From positions 1-59,728 of IMG/VR virus record IMGVR_UViG_3300042914_003096: 59,728 nucleotides of DNA. One strand, given 5' to 3'. The notes beneath the pieces were generated by a model. The model saw only the letters and a list, made by a program, of their open reading frames with translations, did no database searches and was not told the origin of the DNA. A program made the position numbers and the translations under genes. Origin of the DNA: a virus. This document shows positions 24,291 to 30,165 of this stretch, piece by piece; position 1 is the first letter of the stretch; each line of letters begins with the position of its first letter.

Positions 24291-24803
24291 ATGAAATTGT
24301 TTATTCCCTTAATTTTACTTTTTTTTGTTAGAGGGCTTTCACAACCATATACAAACACAATTGATGATTTTAAATTGTTCATTCAAAAACAAAAAAATAT
24401 CAAATTAGAAAAGGGACCATATAAGATTCCTGAAGATACTAATCAATACTTTTTTGTTGGAAAAATGATTGATGGGTCCTATTACTTTTTTTATAAACAT
24501 AAAATATCATCGTTTAAGTTAAATGACACTTATGAATATAAAAGTGATGATGAGTTTAATAAAAAACTACAGGAGTTAAAGATCACAGAGCAAAAAGATT
24601 CTGTTATTATTGTAAAAAAAGAAAATGAAAAAGTTTATCGGGATCAGACAATTATAATTTATGATACTGAAAACAAAAAAACAATTAAACAAAAAAGTAT
24701 TAAAGTTCCGTATGCTGAAAGAATTGATAACAAGTGGGTATATTTAAATCCAGCAAGGATCATATGGTTAGATCAAAACGGAAATGAAATAAAAAGAAAA
24801 TAA
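24291..24803 (+). CDS. Secreted hypothetical protein
   Basis: From MKLFIPLILLFFVRGLSQ at 24291 the 170-residue protein has a Sec signal peptide and a basic beta-rich body (GKMIDGSYYFFYKHKISSFKL). The longer frame starting at 24153 runs through tRNA-His and is rejected. It sits alone between RNA genes. The passenger fold is not recognised. Confidence 0.7.
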   Translation: MKLFIPLILLFFVRGLSQPYTNTIDDFKLFIQKQKNIKLEKGPYKIPEDTNQYFFVGKMIDGSYYFFYKHKISSFKLNDTYEYKSDDEFNKKLQELKITEQKDSVIIVKKENEKVYRDQTIIIYDTENKKTIKQKSIKVPYAERIDNKWVYLNPARIIWLDQNGNEIKRK

Positions 24804-24840
24804 TATCCGATGTCGGTCCCGAGCTAGGTCGGGCACTACT

Positions 24841-24912
24841 GCAAGACTAGTGTAATGGCTAACACGGATGATTCCAAACCATCAAATTTCTGCTCGACTC
24901 GGAAGTTTTGCG
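24841..24912 (+). tRNA. tRNA-Trp(CCA)
   Basis: Acceptor GCAAGAC/GTTTTGC, normal D-arm TAGTGTAATGGCTAACAC, anticodon loop TTCCAAA (CCA), discriminator G as expected for Trp. The T-arm TTCTG-CTCGACT-CGGAA is acceptable. A hairpin CCCGA-GCTAGG-TCGGG lies just upstream. Confidence 0.82.
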
Positions 24913-24946
24913 CAAATTTTAATTTTGCCAATTAAAAAACTTTTTG

Positions 24947-24954
24947 TATATTTG
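24947..24954 (+). promoter_or_regulatory. TAnnTTTG box 4 nt before a start codon
   Basis: TATATTTG ends 4 nt before the ATG at 24959. Confidence 0.6.
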
Positions 24955-24958
24955 TGAT

Positions 24959-25459
24959 ATGAAAAAACAATTACCATACGAGTCAACAGGAAATGCAATT
25001 AAAGGTTATACAGAATCCTCAATCGCGAAAGGAGAATCAGGGGATTGTGTTGTAAGAGCATTTGCTTCTTCATTTGATGTTTCATATGATTTTGCACATA
25101 AGTTCGTTGCGGAAGAATTTAAAAGACAACCAAGAAGAGGAACGTATTTCACGGCATCCAAAATGGTTTCACTTTCTGAAGGACTAATTAAAGTTAATGG
25201 TAAAAAGATCTTTCCTGTTGGTACTCCGTCTAAAAGTGTTTTATCTCCTTTTTCTTTGTCTTACAAAGTTAAAGTAAAAGGTGTTGAAAAAGAAAGACAA
25301 ATGACTGTTGGTACTTTTGCAAAGAAAAACCCTAAAGGAACTTTCTTTGTGTTAGTTAAAGGTCACGCTTTCACAATCAAAGATGGTGTTGTGGTAGGAA
25401 ACCCAGAAGACGCAATCAAACTTAAAAGACCTATGAGGGCGGCATTTGAAATTAAATAA
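24959..25459 (+). CDS. Putative papain-like cysteine peptidase
   Basis: The start MKKQLPYESTGNAIKG follows a promoter box by 4 nt. GESGDCVVRAFASSF near residue 30 resembles the G-D-C-x-x-R-A nucleophile motif of papain-fold phage proteins. A possible catalytic His appears in VKGHAFTIKDGVVVGN near residue 142. These motifs suggest a peptidase-like fold of about 166 residues. Activity and target are inferred. Confidence 0.6.
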   Translation: MKKQLPYESTGNAIKGYTESSIAKGESGDCVVRAFASSFDVSYDFAHKFVAEEFKRQPRRGTYFTASKMVSLSEGLIKVNGKKIFPVGTPSKSVLSPFSLSYKVKVKGVEKERQMTVGTFAKKNPKGTFFVLVKGHAFTIKDGVVVGNPEDAIKLKRPMRAAFEIK

Positions 25460-25514
25460 AAAACTATGGTGAACAACTCTCTATGGTTCCACAAACAAAT
25501 AAAAAATAGAAATT

Positions 25515-25970
25515 ATGAACAGGGTTTTTAGAAAGGTTACCGGAGAATCTGTTCCTGATATTGTAAAACACACATTAGACATTGTAAATGACTGCCCCTG
25601 GATTGAAGTACATATTGGAACTGACTCACAAAACCATAGAAGAAGTACCATTTATGTTACGGCAATTGCTTATAGATTTGGGAACCGTGGCGTTCATTAC
25701 ATCTATCACAAACAAAAGGTAAAAAAGATCCGAGATAAATGGACACGTTTATGGAATGAAGCTGATTATTCAATTGAAGTTGCAGAGTGGTTGACCCAAA
25801 AGGTAAATGTAAAGGTGGAAATAGATTTAGATTACAACAGCGACGAAAAACACTTCAGCTCAAAATTGGTCCAACCTGCTGTTGGGTGGGCAACATCTTT
25901 GGGTTATAAAGCAAATGTTAAACCACATAACCAAATTGCAACAAGGGCGGCAGACCACCACTGCCGCTAA
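25515..25970 (+). CDS. YkuK-like RNase H-fold protein
   Basis: The 151-residue protein has the DUF458/YkuK pattern. An N-terminal SVPDIVKHTLDIVNDCPW helix is followed by IEVHIGTDSQNH with a metal-binding Asp, a strand-rich middle, IDLDYN with further Asp residues and KPHNQIATRAADHHCR at the end. The RNase H-like fold suggests nuclease or nucleic-acid binding. Next to tRNA-Cys, 5 nt downstream. A role in RNA processing is inference. Confidence 0.7.
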   Translation: MNRVFRKVTGESVPDIVKHTLDIVNDCPWIEVHIGTDSQNHRRSTIYVTAIAYRFGNRGVHYIYHKQKVKKIRDKWTRLWNEADYSIEVAEWLTQKVNVKVEIDLDYNSDEKHFSSKLVQPAVGWATSLGYKANVKPHNQIATRAADHHCR

Positions 25971-25975
25971 TTTAT

Positions 25976-26048
25976 GAGAGGTTGTCCGAGCGGCGTTAGG
26001 TCTATGGTTGCAACCCATAGTACGGGGGTTCGAGTCCCTCACCTCTCT
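25976..26048 (+). tRNA. tRNA-Cys(GCA)
   Basis: Acceptor GAGAGGT/ACCTCTC, anticodon loop TTGCAAC (GCA) on a TATGG/CCATA stem, T-arm GGGGG-TTCGAGT-CCCTC. Confidence 0.87.
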
Positions 26049-26056
26049 CAACATAT

Positions 26057-26130
26057 GCCCCTATGGTGGAATAGGTATACACGTCAGATTTAGGATCTGA
26101 ATTTTGCAGGTTCGAGTCCTGCTAGGGGTA
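26057..26130 (+). tRNA. tRNA-Leu(TAG) with short variable loop
   Basis: Acceptor GCCCCTA/TAGGGGT, anticodon arm TCAGA-TTTAGGA-TCTGA (TAG), T-arm GCAGG-TTCGAGT-CCTGC. The variable region is only a few nt although leucine tRNAs normally have a long arm. Its 3' end is duplicated at 26787. Confidence 0.8.
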
Positions 26131-26185
26131 CTAAACTTTTTTTAATATCGATATATTTATAATAAAAATATTGATATGAAAAAAA
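26109..26185 (+). repeat. Direct repeat copy 1 (tRNA 3' end, promoter, propeptide start)
   Basis: The 77-nt unit runs from the T-loop of tRNA-Leu through the TATTTATA promoter to the first codons of a propeptide gene. It is repeated almost exactly at 26787-26863, with the same 67-nt distance to the ATG. Confidence 0.9.
26154..26161 (+). promoter_or_regulatory. TATTTATA late-type promoter motif
   Basis: Lies 14 nt upstream of the ATG at 26176, inside the duplicated segment. Confidence 0.5.
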
Positions 26186-26739
26186 TTATAAGATTAACAG
26201 AATCAGATTTAACAAGGATTGTTAAACGTGTGATTAAAGAACAATCAACACCAACACCTAAACTTGAGGATTATGAAAAAACATTTTTAATAAAGTTATT
26301 AACTGACATAAAAAATATATTATCGGATATTTTTAAAAGAACCTACGATGAAAATTTAGATGAAGGAGACAGAGTACAAGTATTAACTATGTCAATTTTT
26401 GATGACTACATAAAAAAAGTGAGTGACTTGAATTACAAAATTAGACCGTCACAATTAAAATGGTCTGATTTATATGGTAGACTTAGCTCAAGTGATAGGT
26501 TAACTATATTGGAACCTAATAGGGCTAAAAGAATTTGGACATTTATCGCCCCTTACCTCATTTCAAATTCCGATGTTAGTGACAATAATATTTTTATAGA
26601 TTTATTTAAGGGTGAACTAAAAAATAATCTAAAAGAGTTTCTTAGTCGTCTAAAGTCTTATAATAAATATATTATACAGACAATCAGTTTACCAAAAAAA
26701 CCTTTACAACAAATACCAACAAATGACGAAACCCCCTGA
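26176..26739 (+). CDS. IRLTESDL-family propeptide protein, 187 residues
   Basis: MKKIIRLTESDL then TRIVKRVIKE, cut predicted at residue 22 before QSTP. The body is basic and helical with ILSDIFKRTYDENLDEGD and a Lys/Pro-rich end. No known domain. Promoter and leader belong to a segment duplicated 678 nt downstream. Confidence 0.75.
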   Translation: MKKIIRLTESDLTRIVKRVIKEQSTPTPKLEDYEKTFLIKLLTDIKNILSDIFKRTYDENLDEGDRVQVLTMSIFDDYIKKVSDLNYKIRPSQLKWSDLYGRLSSSDRLTILEPNRAKRIWTFIAPYLISNSDVSDNNIFIDLFKGELKNNLKEFLSRLKSYNKYIIQTISLPKKPLQQIPTNDETP

Positions 26740-26786
26740 ACTAACAATTAAAAAATCACAAAAAAACTTATTAAAGAATCTTTGAT

Positions 26787-26863
26787 GGTTCAAATCCTGC
26801 TAGGGGTACTAAACTTTTTTTAATATCGATATATTTATAATAAAAATATTGATATGAAAAAAG
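26787..26863 (+). repeat. Direct repeat copy 2 (orphan tRNA 3' end, promoter, propeptide start)
   Basis: Carries an orphan tRNA-Leu 3' fragment (CCTGCTAGGGGTA) with no 5' half, then the same promoter and leader as copy 1. Two T-loop bases differ from copy 1. Confidence 0.9.
26832..26839 (+). promoter_or_regulatory. TATTTATA late-type promoter motif
   Basis: Lies 14 nt upstream of the ATG at 26854, identical in context to the copy at 26154. Confidence 0.5.
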
Positions 26864-27126
26864 TAATTAGATTAACAGAATCTGATTTAACAAGAATTGT
26901 TAAACGTGTAATTAAAGAAACTCATCCATTAGAAGGTGGTCCTGGTTATATGACTAAACACCATATTGGTGTTCTTAAACGACTTATATCTGATTTAGAA
27001 AATGAAGATACAAGTAATCTATCGGATGAAAATTTAAGAGGATATTTTAAAACACTTAATCATCTTAAGAATGCACTTAAAGGGGCAAATGTTAAATATA
27101 AAGAAGAAACAGGTGAAGATATATAA
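26854..27126 (+). CDS. IRLTESDL-family propeptide protein, 90 residues
   Basis: MKKVIRLTESDL then TRIVKRVIKE, predicted cut before THPLEGG. The short helical body (HHIGVLKRLISDLENED) is different from the neighbours. Its leader arrived in a duplicated cassette with part of tRNA-Leu. Confidence 0.75.
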   Translation: MKKVIRLTESDLTRIVKRVIKETHPLEGGPGYMTKHHIGVLKRLISDLENEDTSNLSDENLRGYFKTLNHLKNALKGANVKYKEETGEDI

Positions 27127-27142
27127 AAGGTTTTAAATAAAA

Positions 27143-27469
27143 ATGAAAAAAGTTATTAGACTTACCGAATCTGATCTTGTAAGAATCGTTAAACGTGTAA
27201 TTAAAGAATCTAAATTCCGATCTCAATTCGGTGATATGGGTTATTGGATTGACGAAAAAGGTAATTGGGTGGAATTTGATAAGGATCTGGAAAAAACCGG
27301 ATATTATGATTTTGAATATGAACCATTCACCGATGTTGAAGATTATGAAGAATTACCTGACGATCTAAAAGAAAAACTATTTCCTGATAGTAAAATTGGT
27401 AGGGAATTTTTTAACAAGTACAAAGAAAAACATGGTAAGTTTCAGTACTCAAGAAAAAAAGATATATAG
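27143..27469 (+). CDS. IRLTESDL-family propeptide protein, 108 residues
   Basis: MKKVIRLTESDL then VRIVKRVIKE, predicted cut before SKFRSQ. The body has Trp/Gly and acidic patches (GDMGYWIDEKGNWVEF) and a basic tail. It is followed after 1 nt by a further family member, so the two are tandem. Confidence 0.75.
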   Translation: MKKVIRLTESDLVRIVKRVIKESKFRSQFGDMGYWIDEKGNWVEFDKDLEKTGYYDFEYEPFTDVEDYEELPDDLKEKLFPDSKIGREFFNKYKEKHGKFQYSRKKDI

Positions 27470-27470
27470 T

Positions 27471-27794
27471 ATGAAAAAAGTAATTAGATTAACAGAAAGA
27501 GATTTAACTCGTATTGTTAAACGAGTGTTTAAAGAAAATGAAGAGGATATGATTCGTATCCCAAGAGAATATAAAGGTATCAGAGCGGAAGTTGGATCAA
27601 AGGCGTCACCTCAAGACATTATTGATATGTATAACGAAGTGGTTGCTTCTGAAGGAGACACACCTTTTTTAGTTGAATATTCAGAATACGGAACTGAAGG
27701 TATGTTTTATAATGAAGAAGGTGATGAAATTCCTGTTGATGCTATTCTTGATGAATTAAACTATGGATTAGTTGGAGAAGAAGAAGATTTTTAA
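27471..27794 (+). CDS. IRLTESDL-family propeptide protein, 107 residues
   Basis: From the ATG at 27471: MKKVIRLTERDL then TRIVKRVFKE, cut predicted before NEEDM, here with V-F-K-E. The acidic body contains IPREYKGIRAEVGSKASPQD and ends GEEEDF. A frame extended to 27396 overlaps the preceding gene and is rejected because the family leader begins at 27471. Confidence 0.75.
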   Translation: MKKVIRLTERDLTRIVKRVFKENEEDMIRIPREYKGIRAEVGSKASPQDIIDMYNEVVASEGDTPFLVEYSEYGTEGMFYNEEGDEIPVDAILDELNYGLVGEEEDF

Positions 27795-27853
27795 AAAAAC
27801 TTGACACTTTTGAAAAGTTGTATATATTTATAACAAAAATAATAAAAACGCAA

Positions 27854-27928
27854 ATGAAAAATTTACATATTATATCTTTAAGAGGGTTGGCGGGTGCTGA
27901 GGATACTTTCTGTATGGAGATGGTATGA
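27854..27928 (+). CDS. Possible leader peptide, 24 residues
   Basis: MKNLHIISLRGLAGAEDTF is followed by a terminator, with a TATATTTATAAC motif upstream, mirroring the unit at 23107. It may be a leader peptide or noise. Confidence 0.3.
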   Translation: MKNLHIISLRGLAGAEDTFCMEMV

Positions 27929-27952
27929 TAATTTAACATATAAATTTTTCAA

Positions 27953-27980
27953 ACCCATCTCCAAAAGAGGTGGGTTTTTT
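27953..27980 (+). terminator. Rho-independent terminator
   Basis: ACCCATCTC-CAAAA-GAGGTGGGT with one mismatch is followed by six T residues. The rRNA-leader-like element starts immediately downstream. Confidence 0.8.
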
Positions 27981-27997
27981 GTTCTTTGACATATTGG
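27981..27997 (+). promoter_or_regulatory. rRNA-leader-like GTTCTTTGACATATTGG element
   Basis: Identical to the element at 23369. Here it precedes a TAACTTTG box (about 28016) and the gene at 28029. Confidence 0.4.
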
Positions 27998-28028
27998 TAA
28001 ATTAAAAATTAATTAGTAACTTTGTTTT

Positions 28029-28196
28029 ATGAAAGCAAAAGATAAAAATATCGTACATAATTTGATCATCGGATCCCAGAGACAAAAACAAGTTGATCAG
28101 GGATTCTTTGATGGTAGATTTGTTTCAAGAGTTTATGATTCAAATAAGAATTATACTCGAAAAGAAAAACATAAGAAAAATTATTTGGTATATTAA
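28029..28196 (+). CDS. Small basic protein
   Basis: A 55-residue basic frame, MKAKDKNIVHNLIIGSQRQ, ends KNYLVY and follows a TAACTTTG box by a few nt. It is Lys/Arg-rich and could bind nucleic acid. Not recognised. Confidence 0.55.
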   Translation: MKAKDKNIVHNLIIGSQRQKQVDQGFFDGRFVSRVYDSNKNYTRKEKHKKNYLVY

Positions 28197-28214
28197 AATA
28201 ATTTTATATCTTTG
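28185..28214 (+). promoter_or_regulatory. Promoter of a structured RNA region
   Basis: TTGGTA (28185) and TATCTTTG (28207-28214) with 19 nt after TTG. No gene starts until 28814, so the product is RNA. Confidence 0.65.
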
Positions 28215-28219
28215 TTATA

Positions 28220-28311
28220 CACATAAACCTAAGTACCCATACCGCTGACGGTGGGCTAAGTAAGATACAATTTCGTACCGCGGGAAGTAGAATGCTTAGG
28301 AGTGTGTTTAT
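28220..28311 (+). ncRNA. Folded 5' leader of the tRNA-like region
   Basis: ATAAAC/GTTTAT and CTAAG/CTTAG form a long bulged helix around a hairpin CCCATACCG-CTGA-CGGTGGG. It ends where the first Leu-like RNA begins. Confidence 0.5.
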
Positions 28312-28411
28312 AGTCAGGTGGCGGAATTGGTAACAGTTTATGGGCTATTAAGAATGCTGGTAACGGTAGATAGAGAGATTCTTAATGCAGGTTCAAGTCC
28401 TGTCCTGGCTG
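28312..28411 (+). tRNA. Leu-like tRNA with remodelled anticodon domain
   Basis: Acceptor AGTCAGG/CCTGGCT, a Leu-type D region GCGGAATTGGTAA and T-arm GCAGG-TTCAAGT-CCTGT are clear. Between them a perfect 9-bp stem ATTAAGAAT/ATTCTTAAT with a 22-nt apical loop replaces the usual anticodon and variable arms. No convincing anticodon can be assigned. Confidence 0.55.
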
Positions 28412-28414
28412 CAC

Positions 28415-28554
28415 GTTGAGGGTTCATCACCCCATAGTGTGCCCCACACGATGAGAAACGAAGTGATGTTTCGTAGGGGAACGTACTTTGTCGTATAGGG
28501 AGAACGACTAAGAAAGTAAGTTGTACTAAGTACAGTGGAAACACACACCTCAAC
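28415..28554 (+). ncRNA. Structured RNA domain between two Leu-like RNAs
   Basis: GTTGAGG (28415) pairs with CCTCAAC (28548), enclosing a multi-branched set of hairpins: GAAAC/GTTTC, TACTTT/AAAGTA with inner GTCGT/ACGAC, TGTAC-TAA-GTACA and GTG-GAAA-CAC. No reading frame of note. Between 28555 and 28670 further pairs are CCCACC/GGTGGG and TAACACC/GGTGTTA. Confidence 0.6.
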
Positions 28555-28670
28555 AGAGATGGACTGAAAGTTCGCTTGACTGGGAAAGACGAAATGAACT
28601 ATTCCTAACCCACCTTTATGGTGGGGACAACCATAACACCTGTAAGCTGGATAAATGAGGGTGTTACTTT

Positions 28671-28784
28671 AGTCAGGTGGCGGAATTGGTAGACGCAAAG
28701 ATGTTGTGAGTTGGTAGGTAATAACTACTTGGATAGTATCCACACTAGAACTCTCAAATACAGGTTCAAATCCTGTCCTGACTA
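28671..28784 (+). tRNA. Leu-like tRNA with inserted helix around the anticodon arm
   Basis: Acceptor AGTCAGG/CCTGACT, D-arm GCG-GAATTGGTAGA-CGC and T-arm ACAGG-TTCAAAT-CCTGT are regular. The middle is about 30 nt too long. TTGTGAGTT/AACTCTCAA (one mismatch) encloses a small anticodon-like arm GGTAG-GTAATAA-CTACT and a variable-like hairpin GGAT-AGT-ATCC. The anticodon reading is uncertain. 114 nt in total. Confidence 0.6.
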
Positions 28785-28813
28785 CAAAAAAAAATAATTT
28801 TATATAAATTAAT

Positions 28814-28990
28814 ATGGGAAAGGAAATATTTGAAGAATTGGAAAATGAAGTTAACCAAGTATTAGGTTACCTTCCAATTGATAGAGATTTGGTAAAGGAT
28901 TTGATTGATAAAGCAAAAGAAAAGATGAATCAAAAATTTGAGGAACTAAAGGATTTTGATACTTGGAAGGAATGGAAAAATAAAAAGTAA
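28814..28990 (+). CDS. Small helical protein
   Basis: A 58-residue charged protein, MGKEIFEELENEVNQVLG, mostly alpha helical with a final DTWKEWKNKK. Not recognised. It is the only protein gene between 28.2 and 29.9 kb. Confidence 0.6.
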   Translation: MGKEIFEELENEVNQVLGYLPIDRDLVKDLIDKAKEKMNQKFEELKDFDTWKEWKNKK

Positions 28991-28998
28991 AAAAAGAT

Positions 28999-29029
28999 TT
29001 GGTAGATTAAAATATTCTACTTATATTTG
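28999..29029 (+). promoter_or_regulatory. Promoter of an RNA gene cluster
   Basis: TTGGTA (28999) and TATATTTG (29022-29029) with 20 nt after TTG, upstream of folded RNAs and tRNAs. Confidence 0.65.
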
Positions 29030-29040
29030 TAAGACAAACA

Positions 29041-29080
29041 ACGGGGGTAGGAAGTTTAGAGATGAGTGTCCTACTCCCGT
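29041..29080 (+). ncRNA. Long leader hairpin
   Basis: ACGGG-G-TAGGA at the start pairs with TCCTA-C-TCCCGT at the end, a strong 11-12-bp stem around an AG-rich loop, shortly after the predicted transcript start. Confidence 0.6.
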
Positions 29081-29091
29081 AAAAAGAAGAA

Positions 29092-29106
29092 GTTCATTGA
29101 CATATT
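29092..29106 (+). promoter_or_regulatory. rRNA-leader-like GTTCATTGACATATT element
   Basis: Third copy of the element at 23369 and 27981, directly upstream of the closed RNA at 29114. Confidence 0.4.
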
Positions 29107-29113
29107 AAATAAA

Positions 29114-29202
29114 GGGATAAGGTAACCACGAACCCACTGGTAATAGGCCTTTCTTGAGATGGAATGCAAGATAGAATGTAACTCCTGCCTTATCCCCTTT
29201 TT
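29114..29202 (+). ncRNA. Small RNA closed by a 9-bp stem with T-run
   Basis: GGGATAAGG pairs with CCTTATCCC (29188-29196), followed by a T-run. Inside, TCTTG/CAAGA forms a hairpin. It is tRNA-sized, but standard D, anticodon and T arms cannot be placed on either strand. Confidence 0.5.
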
Positions 29203-29224
29203 AAAAATATTGTGGTTGTAAGAA

Positions 29225-29311
29225 AAGGGAAACTCGTTAAGTACATTAACCTGTTAACGCAAAATGGTGAAACGAGAGTGTGTGTTAACTACTGAACTAC
29301 ATTATTAAAAT
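29225..29311 (+). ncRNA. Folded spacer upstream of the mini tRNA
   Basis: CTCGTT/AACGAG encloses alternative TTAAC/GTTAA pairings. No reading frame of note. It may be the 5' part of a larger RNA that includes the tRNA-like element at 29312. Confidence 0.35.
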
Positions 29312-29366
29312 AGTTAGGTGGAGGGTTATAGGTGCTCCCACACAGGTTCAAGTCCTGTCCTAACTA
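29312..29366 (+). tRNA. 55-nt tRNA-like RNA lacking an anticodon arm
   Basis: Acceptor AGTTAGG/CCTAACT, D-arm GGAG-GGTTATAGGTG-CTCC and T-arm ACAGG-TTCAAGT-CCTGT are all well paired. The D and T arms are joined by only 3 nt, leaving no room for an anticodon arm. Acceptor and T-arm resemble the Leu-like RNAs at 28312 and 28671. Confidence 0.65.
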
Positions 29367-29372
29367 CACATT

Positions 29373-29441
29373 GCGGTTTAGTGTAATTGGTAGCACACGG
29401 GGCTCATAACCCTGAGGCCAGGTTCGAGTCCTGAATCCGCT
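29373..29441 (+). tRNA. tRNA-Met(CAT)
   Basis: Anticodon arm CGGGG-CTCATAA-CCCTG (CAT), D-arm AGTGTAATTGGTAGCAC, T-arm CCAGG-TTCGAGT-CCTGA. Acceptor GCGGTTT/AATCCGC has one mismatch. Confidence 0.82.
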
Positions 29442-29447
29442 ACAACA

Positions 29448-29580
29448 CGGATGAATAGGTGGAAGGGCCTTTCCTGAAAGATGGCTAGCTAGGCCCGTGT
29501 TCATCCTGAGCCAACCAAGCTTTACCACGATACGGGTTCATACCTGTGGGTTGGGGGTGACGATCAGGAAAGACTGATAA
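29448..29580 (+). ncRNA. Structured intergenic RNA with competing helices
   Basis: AACACGG can pair with CCGTGTT, and the overlapping GGATGAA with TTCATCC. These are mutually exclusive or pseudoknotted. A further stem CCAACC/GGTTGG (about 29522/29558) and ATCAG/CTGAT follow before tRNA-Ile. No gene. Confidence 0.45.
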
Positions 29581-29586
29581 ATTTAT

Positions 29587-29666
29587 GCTGACGTACCGGT
29601 GGATGCTTATATCATCTATGCCCGTAGAGGAAGTTTAAAACGTTGGTTCGATCCCAACCGTCAGTA
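29587..29666 (+). tRNA. tRNA-Ile(TAT) apparently lacking a D-arm
   Basis: Acceptor GCTGACG/CGTCAGT, anticodon arm GGATG-CTTATAT-CATCT (TAT, decoding AUA) and T-arm GTTGG-TTCGATC-CCAAC are clear. Only 7 nt separate acceptor and anticodon stem, so no D-arm fits. The variable region is about 24 nt with a TCTA/TAGA hairpin. Confidence 0.6.
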
Positions 29667-29672
29667 CAAAAA

Positions 29673-29756
29673 GATCAACTAGTCACTGTATCCAACCAGT
29701 GGGTGTCAGTAAGTATTCTGAGCGACGTTTAAATCCTGATAGCAATGTTGATTTTT
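29673..29756 (+). ncRNA. Small RNA closed by a short stem with T-run
   Basis: GATCAAC pairs with GTTGAT(T) before a T-run. Inside is CACTG-TATCCAAC-CAGTG, an anticodon-arm-like hairpin. The other tRNA arms are not identifiable. Similar in size to 24198 and 29114. Confidence 0.45.
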
Positions 29757-29761
29757 ATTTT

Positions 29762-29833
29762 GCGGGTATCGTATAATGGTTATTACTCCACACTTCCAAT
29801 GTGGAGATGAGTGTTCGATTCATTCTACCCGCA
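29762..29833 (+). tRNA. tRNA-Gly(TCC)
   Basis: Acceptor GCGGGTA/TACCCGC, anticodon arm TCCACA-CTTCCAA-TGTGGA (TCC), regular D- and T-arms. Confidence 0.88.
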
Positions 29834-29952
29834 CAAAAACGCTTTAAAGGATTGTGTACAGATCCAGAGTGGGGAGCGGGTCCCACATTTAATTTGATTT
29901 TAAAATAAAATATTGGTATATTTTTTTAAACTAAAAAAACAAATATGAAACA

Positions 29953-30165
29953 ATGAAAATTAAATTAGGATTGTGGTGGTTGGTAGGCACCACAATTATT
30001 TACATCTACATTATGAATCTATTTTTCAATTACGTGATTAATAGGGAAGTTGATGAAATCCTACAAATCGGTGCAAGTTTTATAGCTTTAATTTACACTG
30101 CATTTCAAATAAAGCAAATAGTAAAAGAAGTAATAAATTTATTTAAAAAAGAAGAAAAAGAATGA
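29953..30165 (+). CDS. Small two-segment membrane protein
   Basis: The 70-residue protein MKIKLGLWWLVGTTII has one hydrophobic segment at residues 5-25, a second weaker one around 40-55 and a basic tail. It overlaps the prohibitin-like gene by 4 nt, so the two are likely partners in the membrane. Confidence 0.65.
   Translation: MKIKLGLWWLVGTTIIYIYIMNLFFNYVINREVDEILQIGASFIALIYTAFQIKQIVKEVINLFKKEEKE

Noticed and set aside
28338-28553. 71-codon minus-strand frame
   Set aside because: Antisense to the Leu-like RNA and the branched RNA domain; no coding signature.
29225-29366. tmRNA (ssrA)
   Set aside because: The mini-tRNA resembles a tmRNA acceptor domain, but it is contiguous, has a D-arm, and no tag-peptide frame or matching 5' half was found.
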